A stretch of 64,000 bases of DNA, from the NCBI RefSeq assembly GCF_002775205.1, contig NC_036443.1, positions 14,519,373 to 14,583,372 on the forward strand, given 5' to 3'. Each line of letters opens with the position of its first letter. The first letter of the stretch is position 1. The translations under genes were made by a program, and so were the position numbers. Shown one piece after another: positions 46,961-59,439 of this stretch. Origin of the DNA: Xiphophorus maculatus. Taxonomy: Eukaryota; Chordata; Actinopteri; Cyprinodontiformes; Poeciliidae. A model generated the notes under the pieces. The model was not told where the DNA came from and did no database searches. It was given only the letters and a program-made list of their open reading frames with translations.

Positions 46961-47929
46961 TGTCTGTAATGTGACAAATTGTAAAAAAAAAGTTCAAATT
47001 TGGTTTTTGTCCAAAAAAAAAAAGAATAGTCTAGAAGCACGTTTAACGTTTATTTAGTTTGAAAGCGTGCACGTGATGTAACAGAGTCAGATAGTGGCCT
47101 GTTTTCCACTCTGACGTCAGTGTCTGGGGGCATTTCTGTGGCCTGTAGGATCTCAGGGCATCTGCTAACCTCTAATCAGAGTAGGACCCATCTGCCACCC
47201 CACCCTATGTTGCCCCTCTTTCTGCAGTAGTTCATCAGTAAAATTCATTCACATGTCATCATCCGTCCATTCACCAAATAATAAAAAAAAAAGGTTTATT
47301 TGAATTGTTTTGTGTTTTAAAAAGTTCTTCAACATTTTGGTTCTCTGACGTAGAAAGATTGCCTCATAATGCAACTTACATTTCAATAATAATCCTAGAA
47401 ACCCTAAACGCACTGAGTAGTGAGGCAGGATTGTGTGTCATATAAAGCAGAATCTAGTGAAAGTAGCACAAAGTAGAAGCATGTCTGAAATTACTTTCAC
47501 TTCATTGAATCTAACCTACATTTACACATGAAATACTTCATGTGAATTTGTCTGGTTTGTTACTATATGAGGACGTCTCTCTGGAGTAAAAGCACAAATG
47601 CATTTTGTTGCTAAAAATTCAAATTGAGAAAGGTTGACTTTTTTTGTGTGTGTGCTTTTTATTTTATTAGATACATTTTTTTGTTTTAAATTTTGTCTCA
47701 GATTTTTCTCCATATATTCTTCTGCACGTAGGCTCAAAAGTTCAGTTCTGGTGTCATCTGTGCAGAGCAACATCTTCCATAAGTATTCTGTATTCCCTAT
47801 GTTTGGAAAAAAACTGCAGAAGGGATTTTTTCAGACTTTTTTCAACTGTTTTGCTGCCTTAAGGACCAGATCTGTTTAGAGCACGAATAATAGTTGGAAA
47901 CAGATTTTCCCTCCTGAGCTGTGGATCTC

Positions 47930-48450
47930 TGCAGGTCCTCCAGAGTTACCATGAGCCTCTTGGCTGCCTCTTTGATTAATCATAGTCTTTCATTACCAGA
48001 TAATGGATTGAACAAGGCTCTTTCAGATGTTTAAAGCATTGGATTGTATTATAAAATTCTACCTTGCTTTAAAGGTCTTCACAACAGCTTATGTTGCATA
48101 TTAGTGACATATATTTTGTGTTTATTGAATATCGTATTTTGTTTTTCTGCTTTAAAGCGTTTGCGAGTTAGTCTCTCTGTAATCAGAATGTTTTAATCTC
48201 TGTGACTTATACTTGAATAAATAAAGACCATAATGACGATAAACCCTAGCATTTCTGCTGTGTTCCTTGATCTTCATGATGGTGTTTGTTCACTAATGTT
48301 CTCTAAGCAACATCTAAGGCCTTCAGAAACAAGTTCATACTCTGTTGAAATTACACAATTACACACCAATGGACTCTGTTTACCAATTGGGAGACTTCAC
48401 TGGGTTTTATTTGCAACCTTCTGGAAAGTTTTTATAAAAAGATATTCTTA
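47930..48450 (-). mobile_element. Tc1-like transposon relic, N-terminal transposase region
   Basis: Plus-strand wording CAGGTCCTCCAGAGTTACCA, GCCTCTTGGCTGCCTCTTTG, ATAATGGATTGAACAAGGCT, TTGATCTTCATGATGGTGTT, GTTCACTAATGTTCTCTAA and TTACACACCAATGGACTCTG. It corresponds, from memory, to the complement of the transposase and 5' end of an abundant fish Tc1-like family. AATAAATAAA at 48216-48225 is within it, so it should not be taken as a gene end. Frame is broken. Confidence 0.7.
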
Positions 48451-49014
48451 AAATGGAAAATGTTACACACAACACCAAGATATTGTCTTTTATCAACTAT
48501 TTTCGCTTACTTTCATACTATTGTCAGTAAACAGAACAACTCAAAAGCATACCACCCACGCAGATGGTTTGGCTAAATCTAAGAAGTGTTTACAAAGAAT
48601 GACTCTGCTCTTCTTTATAATAAGCCTAAACAATTACTTTTCCAGTCTGAGAAGAGAAAAATAAATTGTAACAAAAAAATTCAGGAATTATATCCATTTT
48701 TAAGAAAAGGCAAGATCCTTTTTTGTTTTCAGAATAACAAGTTTTAATTGACTTTATGCGAAAGTTAGATTTGCTAAATAAAATATTTCATATTTAGTTG
48801 TTTACCAAACAAGTAGAAATAAGTTGGTACCAATTTTAACTTTACTTTAAAAGTTAAAATTATTTTTTAACGTTAAAAATATATTAAATTTTTCCGTGGC
48901 TGGTGAGTAAAAAGTGTGGACACCACTGATTTAGGGGTGGTCCAGTAGAGGGGAGGGTCAACTACCCACTGCACAATTTTTTTTAGATTGTAATTTGTTG
49001 AAAAATCTAAAACC

Positions 49015-49095
49015 ACAACTCCTTTTCGCAATTATGCAAAACTTTGTGTTGGTCCATCACAAAAAAATCCCAATAACATACTTTGAAGCTATATT
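49015..49095 (+). mobile_element. Tc1-like scrap
   Basis: GCAATTATGCAAAACTTTGT, TTGGTCCATCAC and AAATCCCAATAACATACTTT match the same Tc1-like 3' end as the relic at 31685-31860. Only about 80 bp remain. Confidence 0.55.
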
Positions 49096-49099
49096 GAAG

Positions 49100-52000
49100 G
49101 AAAATAGTGCAGAGGATTCCTAAGAAAATTAAAATAATTTTGTGCCTCTATGGACAGGTACTTTCCGTCGCCATCTGGTCCATCTGGATAAGAGGGCAAA
49201 AACATGACAACAATGCAAGCAGCTCCATAAATATGCACATTAAATTTTTGCAGAGCAGTAAGGTTTCAAACAACCAGCAATGTAAATTTCAGTGAAAAAC
49301 CTCCCTCTAAACGTTAATAATCACCTGAGCTCTCGGCATATGTTTTAATATGGGTGGTAGCTTTGTCCTCTGACGCTTTAGTTGCCTTTCATCGATTGTT
49401 GCTCTCTGCTGTTTTTTTTGTTACATCCTGCTGCTGCAGAGCAGTAAAAAATAGCACTGAGACTGTTGCTTGCATGCTTCTTGGTGCGACTAGACGTCTC
49501 CTTCTGAGACGCTCCCTGGAAGCACAGAGATGCATGCGTACATCCATCAGATGAGAGGCATGCTGCATTTTCTGTGCTGCGGTTGATAAGAAAATCATTA
49601 TGTGACAATGCAGAGCTGTTGTTCTCGCGCTCTCTCCGTTCCATGCTCCTTAATTAGAGGGTTTTTGGCTGTGAGGAGGGAGAGCCCTGGCACACTGCTT
49701 TCCTCCCTCCCTCTTTCCTTGTCTGCCTACTCATCATGCTAGAGGTGCCCAACTACAGACAAACTACCTGTGAATTGTACACTTTTACTTTTATTTCCTC
49801 TTCTCTGTAATGAGAATCGGCTCCAGCAGATGTAACCTACTTCTGCATGGCTTTGAAGGTATTTTATATCTTCACCCAGTTTTTTTTTTCTTCCCCTGTA
49901 ATGTCAAAGTTGACAGAAGAAAAAAAAAATGGTTGGAGGAATCCAAAAAATGTCTATCTGTGCACCACGAAGATGAAGTAATGAGACACGAGGCGGTGCT
50001 GGCGTGTAAGCCGAAACGCACAAGGGTTGCTGAAGAGGCATGTGTCTCCATCCGCTCCCTTTGTGTGACAGAATGTCAGCCCACACCACTGACATGTTCA
50101 TCCTCTGAGCCTCAGGCTGTTTGCTTAAGAACAGCAAAGTGAAGGTGGGTGTGTGGGTGCTTGCTTGCGCTTCTGCGACTGTTTGTCTCCCTGCATCTGT
50201 GCATGCACTGTGTACGGAGATGCAATACATGAATGTACAAGTCTGTGTTTGCGCGTGGCGGTCAAGGATGAGTCTAGCATTCTGCTCTCTGATTCATAGC
50301 CGGGGTTACGTGGCTTTTTGCCTGCCTGATTTAGCCTAACAGACCCTCAGCTTTTCCTAGTAACGCTGACAGATTTACTGACTTGCTTTCCTGACAGGAC
50401 ACAGCAGCAGAGACGTTATGCATCAAGGTTTTTGGGCCAGGCTGTTGCAGATTGAAGTCTTGCACTTAAGCTGTTGCTCATGAGCAAAAACCACAGTTCC
50501 TGCATGACATCAAAACAACAGCTCCAATAATAATTTTCTGTAAAAAATTACTTTTCTTCTAACATCATGCAAAAACTGTTATTCTTTAGTATGCAACGAA
50601 AATAGCAATAAAAAGCAAAGCTGCAGGCTTTGCCGGGTAACATTTTGTTGCCCTTCCTGTCTGCAGCTCGTCCATGGCCGTCCATTGTCAGACATCGTCG
50701 TGTTAGAGCAATTAGCTTCGGCTGCCATGACAACTAGCATGACCTTTTATGCCGTTTTACAAACAGGAGTCTTCTTTACCAAGGCCTTTCTTTTCAACAA
50801 CCACAACAGCAGCTGTCTGTAGCACATCGGGGGACAATAAACGGGCTTTGTTGATGAAAGAAGCTGGCAGAAGCTGGCTGAAATGTGCCTCTGTTAAGAG
50901 ACTGCATCCATCACATTTCCATTGGTAATAAAACAATTTGTATTGTTAGTAAAATTTGTATTTTACTAAACACAAGTTTGAAGCTGCGTCTTAGTGTGAA
51001 AGAGTCACACTTGGGACACAGTTATTGTTTAGATTTTGACAGACATTTTATTTGTTTTGCTTCTGGTTTTCCACTTGGTGGGATGCACATATTGAGGAGT
51101 TTTAATTTTTCTTTAAGTTCTGAAATTGTCATTGAAGAAAGCCATCACATGCAACCTCATTTGTTATCTCTTTTACAAATATTTTCATGAATGGTCTCTG
51201 GAAGTGAATGACTTTGTTGGTCTATGAATATTACACTCTGTAAAATGTTTGTTCTTTTTAAAGATCCACTTTAACATAAAACTATTCCTGTACATCATGA
51301 ATGTTGGACAGGCTTTAGAAGTGTGTGTCGGTCATTCATTGCGGATGCTTCTTTAGTTTCTCACTGCCTTAAATGAATGAATTGCACAGCCAATTGAGAC
51401 AAACTCTAAATATGGATGGAAACCGCATCTGAGCACGGATTTCATCACATTTGTGGGTTGGTGTTGAGGGATTAAGAGAATTATTGTTAACCTGTTTGTT
51501 TATTTTAATTAAGCCGCCAGATTGTAACATCATGATGTAGGCTTAAGCACAATCCTGTGCACAAGCTGCTCAGGATCCGCAAATTGAACAGAAACGCTAA
51601 ACATAGACCTGCTCAAGGAATGCTTAGTGTTTGCACAACTGTTTATTTTGTGTTGAGATGCCAAAGTGTGGGCTGCTTCTGCTGCCTCAGTTCTTGGCCA
51701 AATAACCATCGGCCATGCAGTGGGGTTATCTAACAGAACAGGAAATACTGTAACCCTCTTACACCATAATGCCGGGTGTTACATCTTTGCAAATACCTCC
51801 CAGACAATCAGACAGTGATCAGGGATTTTAAAATACACTGAAAGTTAAGGTGGAAGAGATGAAAAAAGAAACCCTTATGGTAAATAAAATGTGCCTTACT
51901 TCCCTTGTGGTTTGCGGACGTGTGTACGTCACACTTCCAGAGGGTCTCAGTGGGGGCTCTGATGATTAGCAAATGAAAACAGCTGCACCTTATGGCAACA

Positions 52001-55000
52001 AACAGCTTACGCAGCAGTGCAGACGGTGAATCATGACCACAAACAGAAAGCTTAATCACATCAGATAAATATAGAAAGAGTTGTGACTGTTGTAGGCTCT
52101 GCTATACAGTATGCTGCATAAATCAAAATGAGTCATAACACGCATATGGATACATACTGGTTTTAGTAGAGCACAGGGGGAAGGAGTAAAATTAAGTTTG
52201 TTGCAGATATAGGACACCAATCACACACACCCCCCTGCCCCTCTTTCACCCCCTGACACACACTGAGGCCTTTTGTAAAACTGTGCAACTCTTACAAGGA
52301 CAATACAAGTGCTTAGAAGGTGCTTAAGCTCTTAATTTAACCAAAACATAGCAAAATGAGTGTGAAATGAAAACACAACACTGTAGTCAAATGAGATGAA
52401 AACATTGTCACTTTCTAGTTCTTTCTGACAATGCAGACCATGTCACTAATTAGAAGGGATTCTGATAGAGTCGGTGTTTGAAGAGCAGGAGACTGATTCC
52501 TGCCACAGAGACGCCTCTAAGCCTTTTACAGTCAACATATCAAGGCAGGACGGATGGCAAACTAGGAGAGAACACATATTTACTTTTCCTGAAAAGCACC
52601 CCACCATTTCCCAACTGCTCAGAATCAAAAGCTTGGGAATATGTGAGCCAAACAGAGGGGGGAAGAAGAAGAAAGAGAGGAGAAGAAGAAGCACATAGAT
52701 TTTCAGAGAGAGGGGGGTGGATGCGGGCAGATGGCAGATGAAAATTCTCTACGGGAATATCTTTGCAGCTGATGTGTTGCGTAGTAACACACTGCTTTCC
52801 GCCATGTAGAAAACACATTCATTAAGTCGCGTTCCTTTATTTTCAAAGCAGTCGTTCTCATCAAAAACAGAAACTAATGGAGGAGGGAAGGTCAGAGTAA
52901 GGTAGCGGAGAACAATGAGTTCTGTGGCAGGTGTTTGAAATATTCAGTCCACCTCCATCTCTCGCAACACGAGATCTTATACAAACTCACCTGCTGTGTT
53001 GTTATTAATGCATAGTTGCTCTGTCTTTATTAAATTCGATCTGTTGGTCTTGTAAAGTCTTGTAAGATGTTATTTGTTGTCAGCTTGCGCTGTATAAATA
53101 AACTGAATTACATTTTAATCGAATTGATCATCACTTTTATAGATGCCTTAAATTGCAGTTAAAATGAGTTTTATGACTTTTTCTCCTTTAATGGCTCCAT
53201 CTGTCATCAAACTGTGTATGGTTGCTGGCCACCAGTTCAAAGTACAGAAGTATAGTTGACAATTAAAACTGCTGTGTGACTTAGGGACTGGTAATACAGC
53301 AAAAATGTCACATTATTTATCATTTCTTTTTATAGTTTTATGCTAAAAGTAATATTATTCTGTTCATTTTCACACTTTAATCTGTCTTTTTTTTTTGCTT
53401 CTTTTGGAATAATGGCTTCTTCTCAGCTGGGAGGACCATGCTTCTAACTGTATAAGCACACTTGCTAATGCTACCTGCCTTTTTTCTACATTTGGGTCCT
53501 TCATCCTTACCATTTATGAAAATGTCTCCAAAAAGTAAGAATGATGCTCTAATTTGTCCATAACACTTACCTCCTAATTGTGTTTCTGATCTAAGACATA
53601 AAATTGCTGTTGTTTACATCTTGAAAAGGTTTTAAAGGACAGCTATTTTCTCAGGAATCCTTTGATCATCATCTTTTCACTGCATCTGGGATCCCTCCAA
53701 CATCCTGCAGATATTGCCAGACAGTAAATACTTTCCCCCAGTGCATGACTTATGCAATCTGCACTTGCATGCTCCATTTCCCCCTCAGAGCCTGTACATG
53801 TTAGGGTGTCCTATCTCAAGCTAGTATTCTTGGAAATTTTTCAGCTCACTGGTCATTAACAGTCAGCATCATTGCTCAGGCCAGTATTATCCCTCAGATC
53901 CAACGTGTTTCTGCCACACCGTAGTTTCCTTAATGGCGCAGAAAGAAATGAACACGTCAGTTCTTTCTTCATGTCTTCTAGTCAGATCTTAGTAAAATTC
54001 AAATTAGACAGTGAGCTGGTGAAGATGTTTTCAGATTTATGTGCTCTCTGTCTCTCCCAGACCTTGGTAACTCCTCATCTATCTTTTTGCCTAACCCGCC
54101 TCTATGGCACCCTTTCAAGTAAGAGCAGGGGAATTAAAGCTCAGTGGGAGGGCTCTTTAGTCCCAGAATAAGCTGCACATACACATAAGTCTCTCTTGGA
54201 CCACTGAAAGCACATAGTTTTGCCTGTAGCCATAGATGTTCCCTTAAGAGAAGTGGCGGAGATAAAAATGAGCAGAGTGCAGCTTTGAGGAAAGGCTCGC
54301 CGTTCTTTTGTCCGCCTCCCATCTTTCGCTTGCACCGATATTCCTCTGATAGCTGCAGGGAACTTTAGGGTAACCCATGGGCTCTCTCACAAAATGCACA
54401 CACACCGATCTCTTGTGCACTGTCTCCCTTTGTTGAGGAATTCTCATCCCTGTTAATGGCTGCTTTCTTTAAGTTATGCAATGAAACTTTCTGCCAAATT
54501 TGTACTTAAGCTGCAGCTGACCCTGGAATACAAAGTAGAAATGCGGCGGTAAAACACGGCAGACACATTGTGGTGCAATTACAGAGTAATTATTACTGCT
54601 GTGCACTTAGTCTGCTACAGCTGACCTAATCTGGCATTTTAATCAGTATGAAAGACACAGAGTTGAACCGAGCTTGTTTCTCCGCTGGTGCTGCTGAGGG
54701 GATGGTGCTTCCAACCACTGCATGGGATCTCTCATGTTATTTTGGCTTGTGCAGACACATGCTGGACATGGCCTGTAGCCAGATCCACTGTGTGTGTGTG
54801 TAGGTGTGGGAGGGTGCACTGGCATGTGTGTGCGATCAGGGTACAGCTCAGTCCTCCTCGCTAACCCACTCATGCACAAAACACTGTCACATTGGGTGCA
54901 GCAGAGCAAGCAGAACAAACTCTGGGTATTGTGTGTGGTTGCCCCAGTGATCGGAAGCAGGGACATAAAACATGTTCCTGGTACATTTGTGTGGGTGTGT

Positions 55001-55430
55001 GTGTTTCGCTACATGAGTTGATGAAAAAAAAAGTATTAACGGGACTCAAAAATGTTATTCAAACTTTTTTTTTTTTTACATTAAATTTAATGGACATTGG
55101 AATGTTATTTTCCACCCCTCACTGAGAATTAACATATAAAACATTCATTTAACTTTAAAATGGTTTTAGAAATTCTCATAATTCCTTTTTTTTGTTTCAG
55201 GGTGTAATGTTTGGATTTAGAAACTAAAGAAAAGATTTTATGAAGATGCTAAAACGAAACCCTAAGATACAGAAAACTATTTTAAAATGATCTACTTTCA
55301 GTAGAACATATTATTGCAACATTTCTATCTTTGTCAGGTTTATAATGACAATTATTTTCTGTTTTTATATTTTTTTACATTTTGTCTGTGTCCTGTGTTA
55401 CTTTGGTTTTACACAAGAGTTTACGGTTGA
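49100..55430. other. Long gene-free stretch
   Basis: No exon could be supported. Parts near 49630-50340 and 52440-52760 are less AT-rich than their surroundings and have open frames on both strands. They show no recognised domain and no convincing splice pattern; they may be conserved regulatory DNA or an intron of a gene extending beyond the window. A LINE-type tail lies at 53040-53112. Short TG/CA runs occur near 52225 and 54789. Confidence 0.45.
53040..53112 (+). mobile_element. LINE-type 3' tail scrap
   Basis: Ends in GCGCTGTATAAATAAACTGA, the wording typical of fish LINE 3' ends, preceded by a TTGTAAAGTCTTGTAAGATG stretch. No coding part. Confidence 0.5.
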
Positions 55431-55439
55431 CTGAATGGA

Positions 55440-55510
55440 AACAAACCCAGCCCATATCATCATCCCCCCACCATTATGCTTGACAGTCAGTGTCAGGTGT
55501 TTGTTCATAT
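55440..55510. mobile_element. DNA transposon scrap
   Basis: CATCATCCCCCCACCATTAT followed by GCTTGACAGTCAGTGTCAGG corresponds to the complement of a transposase segment (GSIMLWGG-like region) seen in many fish Tc1-like repeats. Short and undecidable beyond that. Confidence 0.4.
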
Positions 55511-55844
55511 ATAATAAATTTTTACCAGGTAATTAATGCATTTCGGTGCTTTAATCTAACAACCAAAACAACCCAAGTAAGCCATGAGTCTTCAGCTTTT
55601 CTGATTGCATCGTCATAAACTTTATAGTTTTTAGCTCTGAGCATTGCACAGTTTGACCTTGGAGTTACATTTGAGGATGATTGTTGAGGAAGAAATCCCA
55701 GATGAAAACAGGAGCGCGGTATTTGGTGGAGAATGGAACCAAAACTGAGGAGCGTCACTGTGGTGCCTGCTAGCACTGTACCTGTCTGATTGATTTAGCA
55801 GTTGGTCTACGTTCCTCCCCTCAGCTATGATGGATGGAGTTGAC

Positions 55845-55910
55845 CTCTGGAGATAGGGACCAGCCCCCCGTGACCCTGCACAGAAAAGGCAGGTGTAACA
55901 ATGGATGGAA
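55845..55910 (+). mobile_element. LINE-type 3' tail, copy 3
   Basis: GGAGATAGGGACCAGCCCCC, CGTGACCCTG and a terminal AATGGATGGA in the order of the tails at 13268 and 23880. More diverged. Confidence 0.5.
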
Positions 55911-55959
55911 GGGGTGCATAAGGCTGGAATCCAGCTAATCTAATGATTAAATACATTGC

Positions 55960-56250
55960 TGACGGCTGGAACCTGAGGCAAACCCTCCTTGACTCTTTCA
56001 GAGTATTTGAAAAGATGAGGCGGACAACCCCTTGGCTCTGGCCCCCCTCGCATAACTCTGGAACATGAGGTGGACCCCCCACAGCCAGGCTGGACCCTCC
56101 TGACAGCTTTGGAGAACTTGGAAAGCGGAGATGAACCCTTCAGGCCCTGTTGCATAACTGTGCAGCTTGAAGTGGACACTGAAAGCCCCTTGGAGAACAC
56201 AGGAACATGAGGAAGATCATGTCTAATTCTCACAGCATGAACTGGAACCA
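55960..56250 (+). repeat. Degenerate approximately 50-bp repeat array
   Basis: Motifs of the type GGAACATGAGGTGGACC recur at about 55965, 56013, 56061, 56113, 56164 and 56200. Each is followed by C-rich ACCCCTT/CCCTCC wording and by CATAACT at some. Unit length is roughly 40-52 bp with strong divergence. It immediately follows the LINE tail at 55845. Both strands stay open for 85-103 codons, but the translations are repetitive and unlike known proteins. Confidence 0.5.
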
Positions 56251-56259
56251 CCAGTGAAA

Positions 56260-58430
56260 CCCTGCGACTACAAAATGCTAAAGGAGAAGATGAAGTTCTG
56301 TCCTTCCAGTGGCACCAGTACTATTAAAAGCATGTTTTGCAAGTTGGATTTGCTTCTCACTGAATAATTGAAGGTTGAATTTCTCTGGTTTTAGTTACCA
56401 GGAGTGACAATACAGGGAAGAGATTACTTATGCTTTGACATTCATGATGATCTTTCAGTTTGAGTCAAAGCAGTGAGCAATTTGAAACAGAACTCTACAA
56501 GAACCAAAGCTAAAACAACATAGTGTTTTTAAATTGCTATGTTAACATTAAAGATAATCTGTTTTAATGCTAGAAAGGATCTTATTCTGTTAAATTGTAA
56601 GTAAGCATGTTGAGCAGGAAGTTGATGTGTTTGGTTATTCTGTCCATTTCCCTGCACTGCGGCAGAGGCAGATGATCTGGTGTTGGTGTGTCTGTAAGCA
56701 ACAGAGAGGGAGACACAGAGACGAGGCGCTTGCTGCAGGATCTGACACCTCATCACACCTCATCAGTAATCAAAGATTAGCACATAACTGCGCAGATGGC
56801 TGTGCATGGATAATGTGTGCAGATTATGTTTTGTGCTGCTAACAGTTTTTTTTTCTAAGCAATACGGCAGTTGTTGTTGTTTTTTCTTTATCTCCATGTG
56901 TACAAACAGGAAATCTAGAGTGACAGGTTACAGCTGAGCAACATTTGGAGACCCAGAACATGAACGCTACACAGGCGCACTGAAAGCTGTCAGTCCTGTG
57001 TTATTTCCCGTATATGACCTTTGGCAGCCCAAACCTGCAGTGCAGCTATTCCATCTTAATGTGAAGCTGTTGATTCTGCTGGATGTACATTGTGACGGCT
57101 TGTTTGTGCATCTTTTTTTTCTTCTTCTTCTTCATAGTACTTTTCCGAAACTTGATTTAAATATCCAGATTTGGGAATGAATGCTACAGTTGTGGGTTTG
57201 TTATCTGATAAAATGAAATAGAGTGGAGTTGGGATTAATCCAGTGTGCTGTGCATCCCCATAAATCCTGACTTTTTGTGTTAAGGTGGCTGTGGGAGGCG
57301 AAGTGATAACACAGCGGTAGGAGAGGTGCTTAAAGAAGACTGAACTGTGTCCTGACACCACTTTTCCTCAGCCGAGCCCTCCAGGTACAAACTGCAGCTG
57401 AGTGGGTAACTACACTCTCAGCGCCAGTCCAGATGTTGGCCTAATTTACAAAGGCGAGTAGCGTATGTGGCACAGTTGTGTGTCCTCGTGGCCACTGTTT
57501 GTGTATGCATGCGTGGATGTCAACAATGTCAGCATCTACAGAAATAGTTCTACATTTCCCTAACGGTAAGCTCTGGAGACCTTTTCAAACCTCGCTTCCT
57601 GCTCACTTTGTGTAGATGAAACAGAAAATATTCATCAGCTGTTCTAAGCTTTTGGTTAATGCTCCTTCTGTGAATATGTCCAGGTTTATGTGTGTAATTA
57701 TTTTTCTACAGCCATTTTTCTGATTTATGAAGATCAACACACACATTTGTCCATCCGTCAGCTATTTACCCAGCTTTTATTTCAGTTAACTATGAGGATT
57801 TTCTGCTCACATTTAGCAGAATGTGCTAAACACAGCGTTTTAGAGTGTGCTAAATGTGCCAGTAAGACTGGAACATACCATCAGATTAAAGACTGTTGTT
57901 GCGCAACACCCCCCCCCCTCCTTTCTGTCTCTACTCTCTCATTCTCGTACTTCCTCTTCTGAGAGGGGAGATGTGCTACCAGCTCTCCTTCTAACGGGTT
58001 AATTGAGTTTCCTAAATCTGCTGGGATTTACCCTGTCCAGAACTGAAGTAAACTCTGTTTAAGCTGGTTTCGAGAAACGATTCGCCTGGTTATCTGACGG
58101 CCTACATCCAGGTGTCCCACCCTTCTTCCCCCTGTGAATTAGCCAGACTGAGCAGCCTACAGCCAACTAGTTTCACAGAGCACACCTGTTAACGGTCGCT
58201 CGTTCTCTATTTTACAACTTGCATTTGTTATTGAACCAGGTAGGTTTTAGTAACTCGGGCGAGTCCCAAGGATGTTGTTTTACATTTGGGCTACCAGCAA
58301 CCTATAAAACATTTTCCACCTCTTCCTCTCCAGAATCAAACATCATAGCTATTTTACAACCATCAAAGGACTTTAAGGTGACTCATTAACTGAATGTCCA
58401 CAACATCTTTTAGACTTTCTTTATGCTAAA
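56260..58430. other. Gene-free stretch
   Basis: No coding sequence supported. Includes a poly-C run near 57908 and T-rich runs. Nothing else stands out. Confidence 0.45.
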
Positions 58431-58433
58431 TAT

Positions 58434-59100
58434 TTTATTAGTAAGGCATTTTTGCAAGGGTCAGTACAGCTTAATTCAGTAGCAGAAATAATCAAATAAG
58501 TAAAATCAATCATCTAGTTTATCTTTCCCTACTGCTGATACTGAGAACTAAAAAAGGGAACCTTTGAGAGAGACGGACGGAGTTTGGCGTTTCGAACCCC
58601 AGACCTGGCTTGATGATGATGAAGATGTTGCAGCAGGAGGAAGATGTTGATCGGCGAAGGCAGGAATCTCTGTAGGTCTGATGAGCTTCTTCTCCGCATG
58701 GATGGTGAGGTCACACAGGACTTGGTGCTGGCAGGAAAAAAGGCACCAGTTCTTCTTCTTTGTCTTTGCCTTTGTCTTCATCTTTGTCTTTGGGGTCTGA
58801 ACCCAGCCGATGAGAGAAGTGCGATTCGAAGCCACAGGTTGTGGGCCTGACCGGTTGGTCCCCATGGCAGGACAGTCTTCGGCTCCGTGGCCCCGGCTCT
58901 TCTTCAGCTGCAGAGTTCTTTGTCCATCTCGATCTTGGCTCGAAGCTGCCCGGAGGATCCAACGAACGGTTCCTCTTTTGCACCCACCTTTTATAGGGTT
59001 TATCCACCTTTTGGTGCGTTTTCATTGGCTGACTGCTCAGACAGATGATCTCATATCCATCACTGTCTTACAGACATTATGTCCTAATGTCTGTGCTAAT
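58434..59100 (-). other. Compact promoter-to-poly(A) unit, LTR-like or small transcription unit
   Basis: On the minus strand, in order: a 25-bp palindrome (59070-59094), a CCAAT box (59024-59028), CCTATAAAAGG (TATA core 58988-58995), an ATG in good context (CTGCCATGGGG, 58863-58865), and an AATAAA (58434-58439). The ATG opens a 105-codon frame ending at 58548 that is rich in Lys near residues 26-38 and has a Ser run. I recognise no family for the frame. The spacing resembles a retroelement LTR (U3 promoter, then poly(A) signal) or a small TATA-driven gene. No primer-binding site, polypurine tract or gag/pol-like sequence was found next to it. Confidence 0.35.
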
Positions 59101-59301
59101 GTCTCGGGGTTGCTCAACCTCCTGTGTCTGTTGCCTTTCACCTTTTCTCTAAATAAGGCGTTGATCATCTCTGCTCTCCTGTTAGTTCCCCTTTTTCCCT
59201 TCCTTTCACCTTTCACCTACCATCTACCTCCAACATATCAGTGATGTTTAATTGCAGTTACACCTTTTACACCATTTCAAGTTCAATGTCAAAATCACAT
59301 T

Positions 59302-59433
59302 TATATCACATTTATTTTCTTTAGCTTCTCTGATTTAGCATTCATTTATAATTTTATAACCATAACTTATATCACATTTATTTTCTTCAGCTTCTCTGAT
59401 TTATCATTCATTTATGATTTTATAACCATAACT
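59302..59433 (+). repeat. Two 66-bp tandem repeat units
   Basis: Units at 59302-59367 and 59368-59433 start TATATCACATTTATTTTCTT and end TTTATAACCATAACT, differing at about four positions. A recent AT-rich duplication. Confidence 0.95.
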
Positions 59434-59439
59434 TATTAA

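Noticed and set aside
48216-48225. AATAAATAAA as the end of an unrecognised gene
   Set aside because: It lies inside a Tc1-like relic and no exons precede it.
49354-50340. Cluster of open frames on both strands suggesting a gene
   Set aside because: No domain, no coherent splice chain, and the frames overlap on both strands as expected of less AT-rich non-coding DNA.
52446-52818. Overlapping open frames possibly forming an exon
   Set aside because: Purine-rich GAAGAAGAAG patches inflate the frames; no recognised protein.
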